From the NCBI GenBank assembly GCA_963779805.1, contig CAVZZN010000012.1, forward strand, positions 1-64,000: 64,000 bases of DNA, written 5' to 3'. The stretch is from CAIWHR01 sp963779805. GTDB lineage: Bacteria; Pseudomonadota; Gammaproteobacteria; Burkholderiales; Casimicrobiaceae. The notes beneath the pieces were generated by a model. It saw nothing but the letters and a program-made list of their open reading frames with translations, searched no databases and was not told the origin of the DNA. Below are positions 37,130-47,815 of this stretch, piece after piece. How positions within the stretch are numbered: position 1 is the stretch's first letter; each line of letters opens with the position of its first letter. The position numbers and the translations under genes were made by a program.

Positions 37130-38628
37130 CGAGCGCGCCGGAGACGATCGCGGAGCTTTCCGCGGCCCTGCGCGCGCGCAGCGTGTCGAGCCGCGAGCTC
37201 ACGCAGGCCGCGCTGGCTGCGGCCGAGCGCCTGGGTCCGGCGCTCAACGCCTTCGTCACCCTGGATGCCGACGCGGCGCTCGCCGCAGCGGACGCCGCCG
37301 ATCGCGCGCTCGCCGCGGGCAATGCGGGCCCGCTGACCGGCATCCCGATCGCGCACAAGGACATCCTCATGACCGCCGGCATGCGCACGACCTGCGCCTC
37401 GCGCATGCTCGGCAACTTCACGGCGCCGTACGACGCGTTCGTCGTGGAAGGCCTGCGCAAGGCCGGCACGGTGCTCGTCGGCAAGACGAACATGGACGAG
37501 TTCGCGATGGGCTCGTCCAGCGAGACGTCGTACTTCGGGCCCGTGCGCAGCCCGTGGGACACGCGCTTCGTGCCGGGCGGGAGCTCCGGCGGCTCGGCGG
37601 CCGCCGTTGCCGCGCGCATCGTCGCCGGGACCACGGGAACCGACACGGGCGGCTCGATCCGCCAGCCTGCCGCGCTCTGCGGCATCTGCGGCCTGAAGCC
37701 CACGTACGGCATCTGCTCGCGCTACGGTCTCGTTGCGTTCGCGTCGAGCCTCGACCAGGCGGGGCCGTTCGCGCTGACGGCGCAGGACTGCGCGCTGCTG
37801 CTCAATGCGATGGCGGGTCACGATGCGCGCGATTCGACCAGTCTCGATCGTCCCGCCGAGGACTACACGCGCCTGCTGCGCGCATCGAGCGGGGCGAAGC
37901 CGCTCGAGGGCCTGCGCATCGGGCTGCCGCGCGAATACTTCGGCGAGGGGATCGAGCGGGCTGTCGCGTCCGCGGTCGATGCCGCGCTCGCCCAGCTGCG
38001 CGCGCTCGGCGCCACCACCGTCGACATCGCGCTGCCCAACGTGAACCTGTCGGTGCCGGTGTACTACGTGCTCGCACCCGCCGAAGCGTCGTCCAACCTG
38101 TCGCGCTTCGACGGCGTGCGCTACGGCCATCGTGCCGCGCAATACGGCGATCTCGCCGACATGTACCGCCGCACGCGCGCCGAGGGCTTCGGCGAGGAAG
38201 TGAAGCGCCGGATCCTGGTCGGCACCTACGTGCTGTCGCACGGCTATTACGACGCCTACTACCTCAAGGCGCAGCAGGTGCGCCGGCTCATCGCCGACGA
38301 TTTTCGCCGCGCCTACGAGCAGTGCGACGTGATCGCAGGACCGACCGCGCCGACCGCCGCCTTCGAGCTCGGCGCGAAGACCGACGACCCGGTGCAGATG
38401 TACCTCAACGACATCTTCACCATCGCGGCCAACCTGACGGGCTCGCCCGCGCTGTCGATCCCGTGCGGCTTCGATGCGCGCGGCCTGCCGATCGGGCTGC
38501 ACCTGCAGGGCAACTACTTCAGCGAGGCGAGGCTGCTCGACGTCGCGCACCGCTACCAGCAGGTGACGGACTGGCATCGGCGAGTGCCGCCGGTCCATGC
38601 CGCAGTCGACGCGGGGGCGCAGGCATGA
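37126..38628 (+). CDS. gatA: Asp-tRNA(Asn)/Glu-tRNA(Gln) amidotransferase subunit A
   Basis: The 500-residue glutaminase/amidase subunit, which releases ammonia from glutamine for transfer to Glu-tRNA(Gln) or Asp-tRNA(Asn). The amidase signature catalytic triad is intact: GIPIAHKDIL (Lys), FVPGGSSGGSAAAVAA (cis-Ser) and GTDTGGSIRQPAALCG (nucleophile Ser). The ATG overlaps the gatC stop and its own stop overlaps gatB. Confidence 0.97.
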   Translation: MTSAPETIAELSAALRARSVSSRELTQAALAAAERLGPALNAFVTLDADAALAAADAADRALAAGNAGPLTGIPIAHKDILMTAGMRTTCASRMLGNFTAPYDAFVVEGLRKAGTVLVGKTNMDEFAMGSSSETSYFGPVRSPWDTRFVPGGSSGGSAAAVAARIVAGTTGTDTGGSIRQPAALCGICGLKPTYGICSRYGLVAFASSLDQAGPFALTAQDCALLLNAMAGHDARDSTSLDRPAEDYTRLLRASSGAKPLEGLRIGLPREYFGEGIERAVASAVDAALAQLRALGATTVDIALPNVNLSVPVYYVLAPAEASSNLSRFDGVRYGHRAAQYGDLADMYRRTRAEGFGEEVKRRILVGTYVLSHGYYDAYYLKAQQVRRLIADDFRRAYEQCDVIAGPTAPTAAFELGAKTDDPVQMYLNDIFTIAANLTGSPALSIPCGFDARGLPIGLHLQGNYFSEARLLDVAHRYQQVTDWHRRVPPVHAAVDAGAQA

Positions 38629-40076
38629 CGCCGGCGGGCTGGGAAGTCGTGATCGGCCTCGAGACGCACGCGCAGCTCTCGACCGCGTCCAAGATCTTCT
38701 CGGGCGCGTCGACCGCGTTCGGCGCCGAGCCCAACACGCAGGCCTGCGCGGTCGACATCGCGCTGCCCGGCGTGCTGCCGGTGCTCAATCGCGGCGCGGT
38801 CGAGCGCGCGATCCGCTTCGGCCTCGCGATCGGCGGCACCATCAGCCCGCGCAGCGTCTTCGCGCGCAAGAACTACTTCTACCCGGATCTTCCGAAGGGC
38901 TACCAGATCAGCCAGTACGAGATCCCGGTCGTGCTCGGCGGAACGCTCACCATCGCGATGCCGCAGGGCGAGAAGACGATCCGCCTCACGCGCGCGCATC
39001 TCGAGGAAGACGCCGGCAAGAGCCTGCACGAGGACTTCCACGGCATGACCGGCATCGACCTGAATCGCGCCGGCACGCCGCTGCTCGAGATCGTGTCGGA
39101 GCCCGACATGCGCAGCGCGCAGGAGGCGGTGGCGTACGCCAAGGCGCTGCACACGCTCGTGCGCTGGATCGGCATCTGCGACGGCAACATGCAGGAAGGC
39201 AGCTTCCGCTGCGATGCCAACGTGTCGGTGCGCCGCCGCGGCGACCCGAAGCTCGGCACCCGCTGCGAGATCAAGAACCTCAACAGCTTCCGCTTCCTCG
39301 AGAAGGCGATCGAGTACGAGGTGCGGCGCCAGGTCGAGCTGATCGAGGACGGCGGCACGGTGGTGCAGGAGACGCGCCTGTTCGATCCCGACAAGGGCGA
39401 GACGCGCCCGATGCGCAGCAAGGAAGACGCGCAGGACTACCGCTACTTCCCCGATCCCGACCTGCCGCCGCTCGTCGTCGACGAGGCGTGGATCGAGCGC
39501 GTGCGCGCCGGGCTGCCCGAGCTGCCCGAGGCGATGCGCATGCGCTTTCGCGAGCAGTACGGCATCGGCGCCGCGGAGGCGACGGCCCTCACGGGCAGCC
39601 CCACGATGGCGAGCTACTTCGAGACGGTGGTTGCGAACGGCGTGGCCGCGAAGGCGGCGGCCAACTGGCTTCTGGGCGAAGTGTCGGCCGCGCTCAACCG
39701 CGCCGAGATCGACGTCGCCGCGATCCCCGTGCGCGCCGAGCAGCTCGCGGGGCTGCTGCAGCGGGTGCAGGACAACACCGTCTCCGGCAAGACCGCCAAG
39801 GACGTGTTCGACGCGATGTGGTCGGGCGAGCACGGCGGCAATCCCGACGCGATCATCGCGGCACGAGGGCTCACGCAGATCTCCGACGAGAACGCGATCG
39901 GCCAGATCGTCGCCGAAGTGATCGCCGCGAATCCTGCGATCGTCGCCGAATTCCGCGCCGGCAAGGAGAAGGCCTTCAACTCCCTCGTCGGCCACGTGAT
40001 GAAGGCGAGCAAGGGCAAGGCCAATCCCGCCCAGGCGAACGCGATCCTGCGCAAGAAGCTCGACGACAAGGCATAG
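38625..40076 (+). CDS. gatB: Asp-tRNA(Asn)/Glu-tRNA(Gln) amidotransferase subunit B
   Basis: The 483-residue kinase/transamidase subunit, which activates the tRNA-bound carboxylate with ATP and receives ammonia. It shows the conserved GLETHAQLSTASKIFSG start, YPDLPKGYQISQYE and CDGNMQEGSFRCDANVSVR, and the C-terminal YqeY-like tRNA-binding domain (KDVFDAMWSGEHGG, NSLVGHVMKASKGKANP). Intact, no frame break. Confidence 0.97.
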   Translation: MTPAGWEVVIGLETHAQLSTASKIFSGASTAFGAEPNTQACAVDIALPGVLPVLNRGAVERAIRFGLAIGGTISPRSVFARKNYFYPDLPKGYQISQYEIPVVLGGTLTIAMPQGEKTIRLTRAHLEEDAGKSLHEDFHGMTGIDLNRAGTPLLEIVSEPDMRSAQEAVAYAKALHTLVRWIGICDGNMQEGSFRCDANVSVRRRGDPKLGTRCEIKNLNSFRFLEKAIEYEVRRQVELIEDGGTVVQETRLFDPDKGETRPMRSKEDAQDYRYFPDPDLPPLVVDEAWIERVRAGLPELPEAMRMRFREQYGIGAAEATALTGSPTMASYFETVVANGVAAKAAANWLLGEVSAALNRAEIDVAAIPVRAEQLAGLLQRVQDNTVSGKTAKDVFDAMWSGEHGGNPDAIIAARGLTQISDENAIGQIVAEVIAANPAIVAEFRAGKEKAFNSLVGHVMKASKGKANPAQANAILRKKLDDKA

Positions 40077-40161
40077 CGAGCGCATCGGCGTGTGGCCTCG
40101 CGCGCGGCGCCTCGCGCGACCGCGGCATGCCAGGAGGCAGCCGTCGCGCCCCACGCGCAAA

Positions 40162-41827
<1,666 letters not shown>

Positions 41828-42009
41828 TTCAGTCCAGCAACGAGAAGTGAGGGGAGCGGCCGCGCCGATGCATGGCATGCCGGGGCACGCGCGACCGGCA
41901 CGCGCAGCCTTGCGGCCGGAGGTCGCGACGGCGAACGGCAATGCGCGGGGAACCTGCAAGGATACCGGATCGCCCGCGCCGGGGCGGCCGGGATCGGAAC
42001 TGGCGCGGA

Positions 42010-42759
42010 TTACTTGCGGGCGGCGGCGGGCGGCGCCGTGGACGCGCTCGCCGGGGCGGGCGTGGACGACACCATCTTCGTACGGGTGCCGCCAGTCTCC
42101 GCGGCGAGCCTCGCCGCGAGATCGCGGTAGCGGACCTTGTCGGCCTCGTACTTGGCCGCAACGGCCGCGCGCTCGCTGCGCTTGGCGCTGATGAGCTCCG
42201 CCTGCCGGCTCAACTCCGTGGTGAGCGTTTCCGCCTCGCGTTCGAACACGGCGGGCACCTGCTTGCCCTTGTACGCGGCGATGCGCTGGTCGATGTCGGC
42301 CTTGCGCTTCGCGAGCTGCTCGGAATACGCGATGGCGGACTGGACCACCGCGTCGATCGTCTTGAGCGAGCGGTCGCGCGCGAGATCGATCTCGGCCTCG
42401 TTGGCATAGGACGCGAGCAGCGCGCGATCCCTTCGCGCGGCGTCCTCCTGCTGCCGGGTCAGCGCGCGCCTGCGCTCGTCGTCCTGCTCGCGCGCCTTGC
42501 GCTGCTCGGGGGTGAGCGCCGGGTCGACCTTGCGCACCGGCACACCGTCCTTGTTGATCTCGACGGTGCCGCGGTTGACGGCTTCCGGGGGAATCTTGTC
42601 CGTGTAGTGAACGACGCCCTGCTCGTCGACCCACTTGTACGTGGCGGCCGCAACGGAACCGGCGACCAGGGACGCGCCCAGCGCGAGCGCGCAGGCGAGC
42701 GTGACGGCGGAGCCCGGGTGCGGGCGACGTGCGGTCGAAAATGCGGATGGACGGCTCAT
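42010..42759 (-). CDS. DUF4124 domain-containing exported protein
   Basis: 249 residues. The ATG at 42759 gives a signal sequence (VTLACALALGASLVAGSVAAA) directly followed by DUF4124 (TYKWVDEQGVVHYTDKIPPEAV). Residues 80-215 form a long charged helix or coiled coil (EQRKAREQDDERRRALTRQQ, SEQLAKRKADIDQRIAAYKG), and the tail is Ala/Pro/Ser-rich. Periplasmic; function unknown. It is 183 bases upstream of ettA on the same strand. Confidence 0.8.
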   Translation of the reverse strand: MSRPSAFSTARRPHPGSAVTLACALALGASLVAGSVAAATYKWVDEQGVVHYTDKIPPEAVNRGTVEINKDGVPVRKVDPALTPEQRKAREQDDERRRALTRQQEDAARRDRALLASYANEAEIDLARDRSLKTIDAVVQSAIAYSEQLAKRKADIDQRIAAYKGKQVPAVFEREAETLTTELSRQAELISAKRSERAAVAAKYEADKVRYRDLAARLAAETGGTRTKMVSSTPAPASASTAPPAAARK

Positions 42760-43067
42760 AGATCGGTGCTCCGGGCTCGCCTGACGCTGCGCTCGTGCGC
42801 TTCGTCTCGGTGTTCGACGACCGGCGGCACGGCAGATTCTGCCCTTTTGAGGCGCATGCGAACGGCTGTCGGCGGGGGCCAGGACCTCCTCGCGCGCACC
42901 TGATGCCTTGCGGAGCAGCGAGCGTGCCAACCCGGGGCGGTGCGGACGCTCGACCGGCGGACGGCGCGGTTCGGACGTCGGGCAATTATACCCGCCGCGC
43001 GGTGCCGGAAGGCCGCGCGAGCGCGTGTAAACTCGCGGCCTTCCCGCTGTCGCCGCGCCCCTTCGCC
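42760..43067. other. Divergent intergenic region, no gene seen
   Basis: It separates the DUF4124 gene (minus) from the exonuclease III gene (plus) and must hold both promoters. No clear promoter or small gene could be singled out. Confidence 0.4.
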
Positions 43068-43844
43068 ATGCGCATCATCACCCTCAACGTCAACGGCATC
43101 CGTTCCGCGGAGCGCAAGGGGCTCGCGCATTGGCTCGTGCGCGGCAAGCCGTGGGACATCGCGTGCCTGCAGGAGATCAAGTGCGACGAGGCGGACGTGC
43201 CCGGCATCATGCGCGCGCCGCGTCGTGCGCACGCCGCGTTCCTTCCCGCGCAGCGCAAGGGGTACAGCGGGGTGGCCGTGTACGCGCGCGTGCGTCCGTC
43301 GTTCGCGAGCGGCTTCGGGTGCGCGGAGTTCGACTGCGAAGGACGCTATCTCGAGGCGCACTTCGCGGAGCTGACGGTGATCAGCGTGTACCTGCCGTCG
43401 GGCTCGTCGGGGCCGCACCGGCAGGCGTCCAAGTTCCGCTTCATGGGCGAGTTCCTGCCGCACCTCGAGAAGCTGCGCAAGGCGAAGCGCGAGATCGTGC
43501 TGTGCGGCGACTGGAACATCGCGCACCAGCCCATCGATCTGAAGAACTGGCGCAGCAACCAGAAGAATTCCGGTTTCCTGCCGGAGGAGCGCGCGTGGCT
43601 CACGCGCGTCTTCGACGAGCTCGGCTTCGTCGACGTGTTCCGGCGCGTCGACCCGCGACCGGAGCAGTACACGTGGTGGTCCAATCGCGGCGCGGCGTGG
43701 GCGAAGAACGTCGGCTGGCGCATCGATTACCAGATCGCCACCCCCGGCATGGCCGCGCGGGCGCGGGCCGCGCGCATCTACACGGACCGGCGCTTCAGCG
43801 ACCACGCCCCGCTCGTCATCGACTACGACTACGAGCTGCGCTAG
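43068..43844 (+). CDS. xthA: Exodeoxyribonuclease III / AP endonuclease
   Basis: A 258-residue Mg-dependent DNA-repair enzyme of the ExoIII/APE1 family that cuts abasic sites and degrades 3' ends. Catalytic motifs in order: MRIITLNVNGIRSAERKG (Asn), CLQEIKCDE (metal Glu), VISVYLPSGSSG (Tyr), LCGDWNIAHQPIDLKNW (Asp, Asn) and RRFSDHAPLVIDY (Asp-His). The distance to the next gene is 20 bases, so it is likely co-transcribed with the ABC-F gene. Confidence 0.94.
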   Translation: MRIITLNVNGIRSAERKGLAHWLVRGKPWDIACLQEIKCDEADVPGIMRAPRRAHAAFLPAQRKGYSGVAVYARVRPSFASGFGCAEFDCEGRYLEAHFAELTVISVYLPSGSSGPHRQASKFRFMGEFLPHLEKLRKAKREIVLCGDWNIAHQPIDLKNWRSNQKNSGFLPEERAWLTRVFDELGFVDVFRRVDPRPEQYTWWSNRGAAWAKNVGWRIDYQIATPGMAARARAARIYTDRRFSDHAPLVIDYDYELR

Positions 43845-43864
43845 GCGCGCGAGCGGTTCGAGCC

Positions 43865-45880
43865 GTGCTTCGGATCACGCATCTCACGCTCGCCCGCGGC
43901 AGCAAGCTGCTGCTCGAGGACGCGTCGCTCACCGTCCACGCCGCGCAGAAGGTCGGCATCGTCGGCGCGAACGGCACCGGCAAGTCGAGCCTGTTCGCGC
44001 TGATCCGCGGCGAGCTCCTGCCCGAAGCGGGATCGGTCGAGCTGCCGCCGTCGTGGGTGCTCGCGCACGTCGCGCAGGAAACGCCCGCGGGCGATCGGCC
44101 CGCACTCGATTTCGTCCTCGACGGCGACCGCGAGCTGCGCGGGATCGAAGCCGCGCTGCAGCTCGCCGAGCGCGACGCGCAGCACGGCGGCGAAGCGGCG
44201 GGCCATCGCCTCGCGGATCTGCATCATCGGTTCGAAGCGATCGGCGGGTATGCCGCCCGCGCCCGCGCCGCGATGCTCCTCGACGGCCTCGGTTTCGCGG
44301 CCGCGACGCACACGCGTGCGATCGGCGAGTTCTCCGGCGGCTGGCGCATGCGCCTCAACCTCGCGCAGGCGCTGATGTGCCGCTCGGACATGCTGCTGCT
44401 CGACGAGCCCACGAACCATCTCGACCTCGACGCCGTGATGTGGCTCGAGGATTGGCTCGCGCGCTATCCCGGCACGCTGCTGCTCGTCACGCACGATCGC
44501 GACTTCCTCGACGCCGTGGTCGGCACGATCGTGCACGTGGCGCAGCGCAGGCTCACGACCTACTCGGGCAACTACTCGAGCTTCGAGCAGGAGCGCGCGA
44601 GCCAGCTCGCGCTGCAGCAGGCCACCTATGCGAAGCAGCAGCGCCAGATCGCCCATCTGCAGGCGTTCGTCGATCGCTTTCGCGCCAAGGCGACCAAGGC
44701 GAAGCAGGCGCAAAGCCGCATCAAGGCGCTGGAGCGCATGGAGCGCATCGCGGCCGCGCACGTGGACAGTCCGTTCGAATTCGCGTTTGCGCCGGTGGAG
44801 ACCAGCGCGCGGCAGCTCGTTCGGCTGGAGCACGCGAGCCTGGGTTACGGTGACGCTGCCGCGGCGCCGCGGTCGAGCTCACCGCAAGCGGCGGTCCAGG
44901 AGGCTGCGGACCCCCATTCGGGCGACCGCGCGGCGGACTGGAAACCGGTACTCGAACGCCTCGACTGGAGCCTGCTTTCGGGCGATCGCGTCGGTCTGCT
45001 CGGTCCGAACGGCGCCGGCAAGTCGACGCTGCTCAAGGCGATTGCCGGCGTGCTGCCCTTGCACGCAGGCACGCGCCATCAGGCGCAGAATCTCGCGATC
45101 GGCTACTTCGCGCAGCACCAGCTCGATCAGCTGCGGCAGGACGAGACGCCGCTGTGGCACCTGCAGAAGCTCGAGCCCGCCACGCGCGAGCAGGAGCTGC
45201 GCGATTTCCTGGGCGGCTTCGACTTCCGCGGCGAGATGGCGACGACACCCGTGCGCACGTTCTCGGGCGGGGAAAAGGCGCGGCTCACGCTCGCGCTGAT
45301 CGTGCGGCGAAAGCCCAACCTGCTGCTGCTCGACGAGCCCACGAATCACCTCGACATCGAGATGCGCGAGGCGCTCACCGAGGCCCTGCAGGACTACGAC
45401 GGCGCGCTCGTGGTCGTCGCGCACGACCGGCATCTGTTGCGCGCCACTACCGATGCCTTGTGGCTCGTCGCCAACGGACGCGTCGAGCCGTTCGCGGGCG
45501 ACCTCGACGACTACCGCGATTGGGTGCTCGAGCAGCGCCGCCGGAGCGCGATCGGCAGCGCCGATGCTTCCGCGGGCGTCCCGATCGCCGCGGATCGCAA
45601 GACCCAGCGCCGTGCGGAAGCCGAAGCGCGGCAGCAGCGCTATGCCCGCCGCAAGCCGCTCGCGGATCGGCTCGCGCGCGTCGAGCAGGCGATGTCGGCG
45701 CTCGGTGCGGAGAAGGCGGGCCTCGAAGCTTGGCTCGCCTCGGAGGACGCGTACCGGCCCGAGCACCGCGAGCTGCTCAAGACGCGCGTCGCACGGCAGG
45801 GCGATCTCGCCGCGGAGCTCGCGCGCATCGAGAACGAGTGGCTGCAGCTATCGGAAGCGCTCGATGCGCTGGACGAGTAG
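43865..45880 (+). CDS. ABC-F family ATPase (YheS/Uup type)
   Basis: 671 residues, GTG start. Two ATP-binding domains: GANGTGKSSLFAL, FSGGWRMRLNLAQAL and LLLDEPTNHLDLD; GPNGAGKSTLLKA, FSGGEKARLTLALI and LLLDEPTNHLDIE. The interdomain linker (KQQRQIAHLQAFVDRFRAKA) is the region that reaches the peptidyl-transferase centre in ABC-F factors. The C-terminus is a basic coiled coil. Length and the VLRITHLTLARGSKLLLED start fit YheS more than Uup. Soluble, no membrane domain; rescues or tunes stalled ribosomes. Confidence 0.9.
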   Translation: MLRITHLTLARGSKLLLEDASLTVHAAQKVGIVGANGTGKSSLFALIRGELLPEAGSVELPPSWVLAHVAQETPAGDRPALDFVLDGDRELRGIEAALQLAERDAQHGGEAAGHRLADLHHRFEAIGGYAARARAAMLLDGLGFAAATHTRAIGEFSGGWRMRLNLAQALMCRSDMLLLDEPTNHLDLDAVMWLEDWLARYPGTLLLVTHDRDFLDAVVGTIVHVAQRRLTTYSGNYSSFEQERASQLALQQATYAKQQRQIAHLQAFVDRFRAKATKAKQAQSRIKALERMERIAAAHVDSPFEFAFAPVETSARQLVRLEHASLGYGDAAAAPRSSSPQAAVQEAADPHSGDRAADWKPVLERLDWSLLSGDRVGLLGPNGAGKSTLLKAIAGVLPLHAGTRHQAQNLAIGYFAQHQLDQLRQDETPLWHLQKLEPATREQELRDFLGGFDFRGEMATTPVRTFSGGEKARLTLALIVRRKPNLLLLDEPTNHLDIEMREALTEALQDYDGALVVVAHDRHLLRATTDALWLVANGRVEPFAGDLDDYRDWVLEQRRRSAIGSADASAGVPIAADRKTQRRAEAEARQQRYARRKPLADRLARVEQAMSALGAEKAGLEAWLASEDAYRPEHRELLKTRVARQGDLAAELARIENEWLQLSEALDALDE

Positions 45881-45914
45881 CGCATCGCGCCACGTGCCGG
45901 TACGGGTCCGATCC

Positions 45915-47201
45915 TCACGTCGCTTCGGTCTCGCGCACCGGCAACGGCGCATTCCACGGCGCGACGCGCAGCAGCAGCACCATGCCGGGCAGGGCTAGCG
46001 CGGTGCAGATCAGGAAGAAGGTGAACCAGCCGGTCTGCTCGACCATCCACCCGGTCGACGCGTTCACGACGGTACGCGGCACGGCCGCGAGGCTCGTGAA
46101 CAGCGCGAACTGCGTCGCGGTGTAGCGCGGATCCGTAGCCCGCGCGATGTAGGCCGTGAACGCGGCGGCGCCGAGGCCCACGCCGAGCGCCTCGAACCCG
46201 ATCACGAACGCGAGCAGCACGGTGTCGGCCCGGTTCGCGTGCGCGAGCCACGCGAAGCCCAGGATCGATACGACCTGCACGACCCCGAACAGCCACAGCC
46301 CGCGGTTGATGCCGATGCGCAGCATCCATATCCCGCCGACGAGGCCGCCGAAGATCGCGGGCCACAGCCCGGCGTTCTTCGCCACGAGGCCGATCTCGGT
46401 CTTGGTGAAGCCCATGTCGATGTAGAACGGCGTGGCGAGCGCCGTCGCCATGCTGTCGCCGAGCTTGTAGAGAAAGATGAACGCGAGCACCAGCGCGGCT
46501 TCGCGCCAGCCCCGGCGATGCACGAACTCGCGGAACGGCTCCACGACGGCTTCGGCCAGCGTGCGGGGCGCGGCCCCCGCCGTGCGCGGCTCGTCGACCG
46601 CCAGCGTAAGCGCGATGCCGGGCAGCATGAACAGCGCCGTGATCACGTACACGCTGTCCCAGGGCAGGTGATCGGCGAGCACGAGCGCAAGGGCACCGGG
46701 AACGAGCGTCGACACGCGGTAGGCGTTGACGTGGATCGCATTGCCGAGCCCGAGCTCGACGTCCGGCAGGATCTCGCGCCGGTAGGCGTCGAGCACGATG
46801 TCCTGGCTCGCGCTGAAGAACGCCACGGCCGCTGCGAGATACGCGATGGCCCACAGATCCTGCTGCGGATGCAGCTGCCCGAACGCCGGCACCGAGGCGA
46901 GCAGGGCGAGTTGCGTCACGAGCATCCAGCCGCGCCGGCGCCCCAGCATCGGCAAGGCGTAACGGTCCAGCACGGGCGACCAGAGGAACTTCCAGGTGTA
47001 CGGCAGTTGGATGAGCGCGAAGAGTCCGATCGACTTCAAGTCGACGTGCTCGGTGCGCAGCCACGCCGGCACGAGATTGATCAGGATGTAGAGCGGCAGG
47101 CCCGACGAAAAGCCGGTGAACACGCAGATGAGCATCCGCCGGTTGAAGAGCGACTCGCGCAATCCCGGCGGACGCTGCGCTTCTTGCGCACTCCGGCTCA
47201 T
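45915..47201 (-). CDS. ampG: AmpG-like muropeptide transporter (MFS)
   Basis: 428 residues with about twelve membrane helices. AmpG signatures: the N-terminal FSSGLPLYILINLVPAWL, LPYTWKFLWSPVLDRYALP, SASQDIVLDAYRREIL and IFLYKLGDSMATALATPFYI. It imports anhydro-muropeptides from the periplasm for wall recycling. Its ATG overlaps the metW stop (ATGA); the pairing metX-metW-ampG is typical of betaproteobacteria, although the physiological link is unclear. Confidence 0.92.
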   Translation of the reverse strand: MSRSAQEAQRPPGLRESLFNRRMLICVFTGFSSGLPLYILINLVPAWLRTEHVDLKSIGLFALIQLPYTWKFLWSPVLDRYALPMLGRRRGWMLVTQLALLASVPAFGQLHPQQDLWAIAYLAAAVAFFSASQDIVLDAYRREILPDVELGLGNAIHVNAYRVSTLVPGALALVLADHLPWDSVYVITALFMLPGIALTLAVDEPRTAGAAPRTLAEAVVEPFREFVHRRGWREAALVLAFIFLYKLGDSMATALATPFYIDMGFTKTEIGLVAKNAGLWPAIFGGLVGGIWMLRIGINRGLWLFGVVQVVSILGFAWLAHANRADTVLLAFVIGFEALGVGLGAAAFTAYIARATDPRYTATQFALFTSLAAVPRTVVNASTGWMVEQTGWFTFFLICTALALPGMVLLLRVAPWNAPLPVRETEAT

Positions 47202-47815
47202 TGCTTCGCAGTCCGGCGCCGGAAGCGATAGATCGCGAGCTCGCCCAGCAGGTTCGGCAGCATCGCCACCGGCTGTCCGTGCGCGAGCACGACCCGACTC
47301 TCGACGGTGCAATCGCGCTGGGCGAGGAAGGCGTCGAAATCCGCGACCGTGCACAGGTGGATGTTGGGCGTGTCGTACCACTGGTAGGGCAGCGCGCCCG
47401 ACACGGGCATGCGCCCGCGCAAGATCTGCAGGCGGTGCGACCAGTGCCCGAAGTTCGGGAACGTGACGATCGCATCGCGGCCGACGCGCAGCATCTCGCG
47501 CACGATCTCTTCGGTGTGCCGCATCGCCTGCAGCGTCTGCGAAAGGATCACGCAGTCGAACGAGGCGTCCTCGAACCCAGCGAGGCCCGATTCGAGGTCG
47601 CTCTGCAGCACGTTGATGCCGTTCGCGAGGCTCGCGAGCACGCCGGCATCGTCGATCTCGATGCCGTAGCCCGTCACGCCACGAGTGCGGACGAGATACG
47701 CGAGCAGGCTCCCGTCGCCGCAGCCCAGGTCGAGAACCCGCGCACGCTCCGGCAACCATCCCGCGATGGTCGCGAAGTCGGCGCGCGCGCCGGGCGGCTG
47801 CACGTAGCCCGTCAC
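47198..47815 (-). CDS. metW: Methionine biosynthesis protein MetW
   Basis: 205 residues, class I methyltransferase fold. It has RVLDLGCGDGSLLAYLVRT (SAM-binding glycine loop), YGIEIDD, FDCVILSQTLQAM and the MetW-typical FPNFGHWSHRLQILRGRMPVS (split by one residue from the next conserved WYDTPNIHLCT). The GTG start overlaps the metX stop. MetW is required for MetX activity in several proteobacteria and probably binds it. Confidence 0.95.
   Translation of the reverse strand: MTGYVQPPGARADFATIAGWLPERARVLDLGCGDGSLLAYLVRTRGVTGYGIEIDDAGVLASLANGINVLQSDLESGLAGFEDASFDCVILSQTLQAMRHTEEIVREMLRVGRDAIVTFPNFGHWSHRLQILRGRMPVSGALPYQWYDTPNIHLCTVADFDAFLAQRDCTVESRVVLAHGQPVAMLPNLLGELAIYRFRRRTAKQ

Noticed and set aside
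36841..38628. A gatC-gatA fusion in one frame
   Set aside because: The apparent fusion arises from the extra base in gatC; the normal overlapping ATGA junction at 37126-37129 is present.
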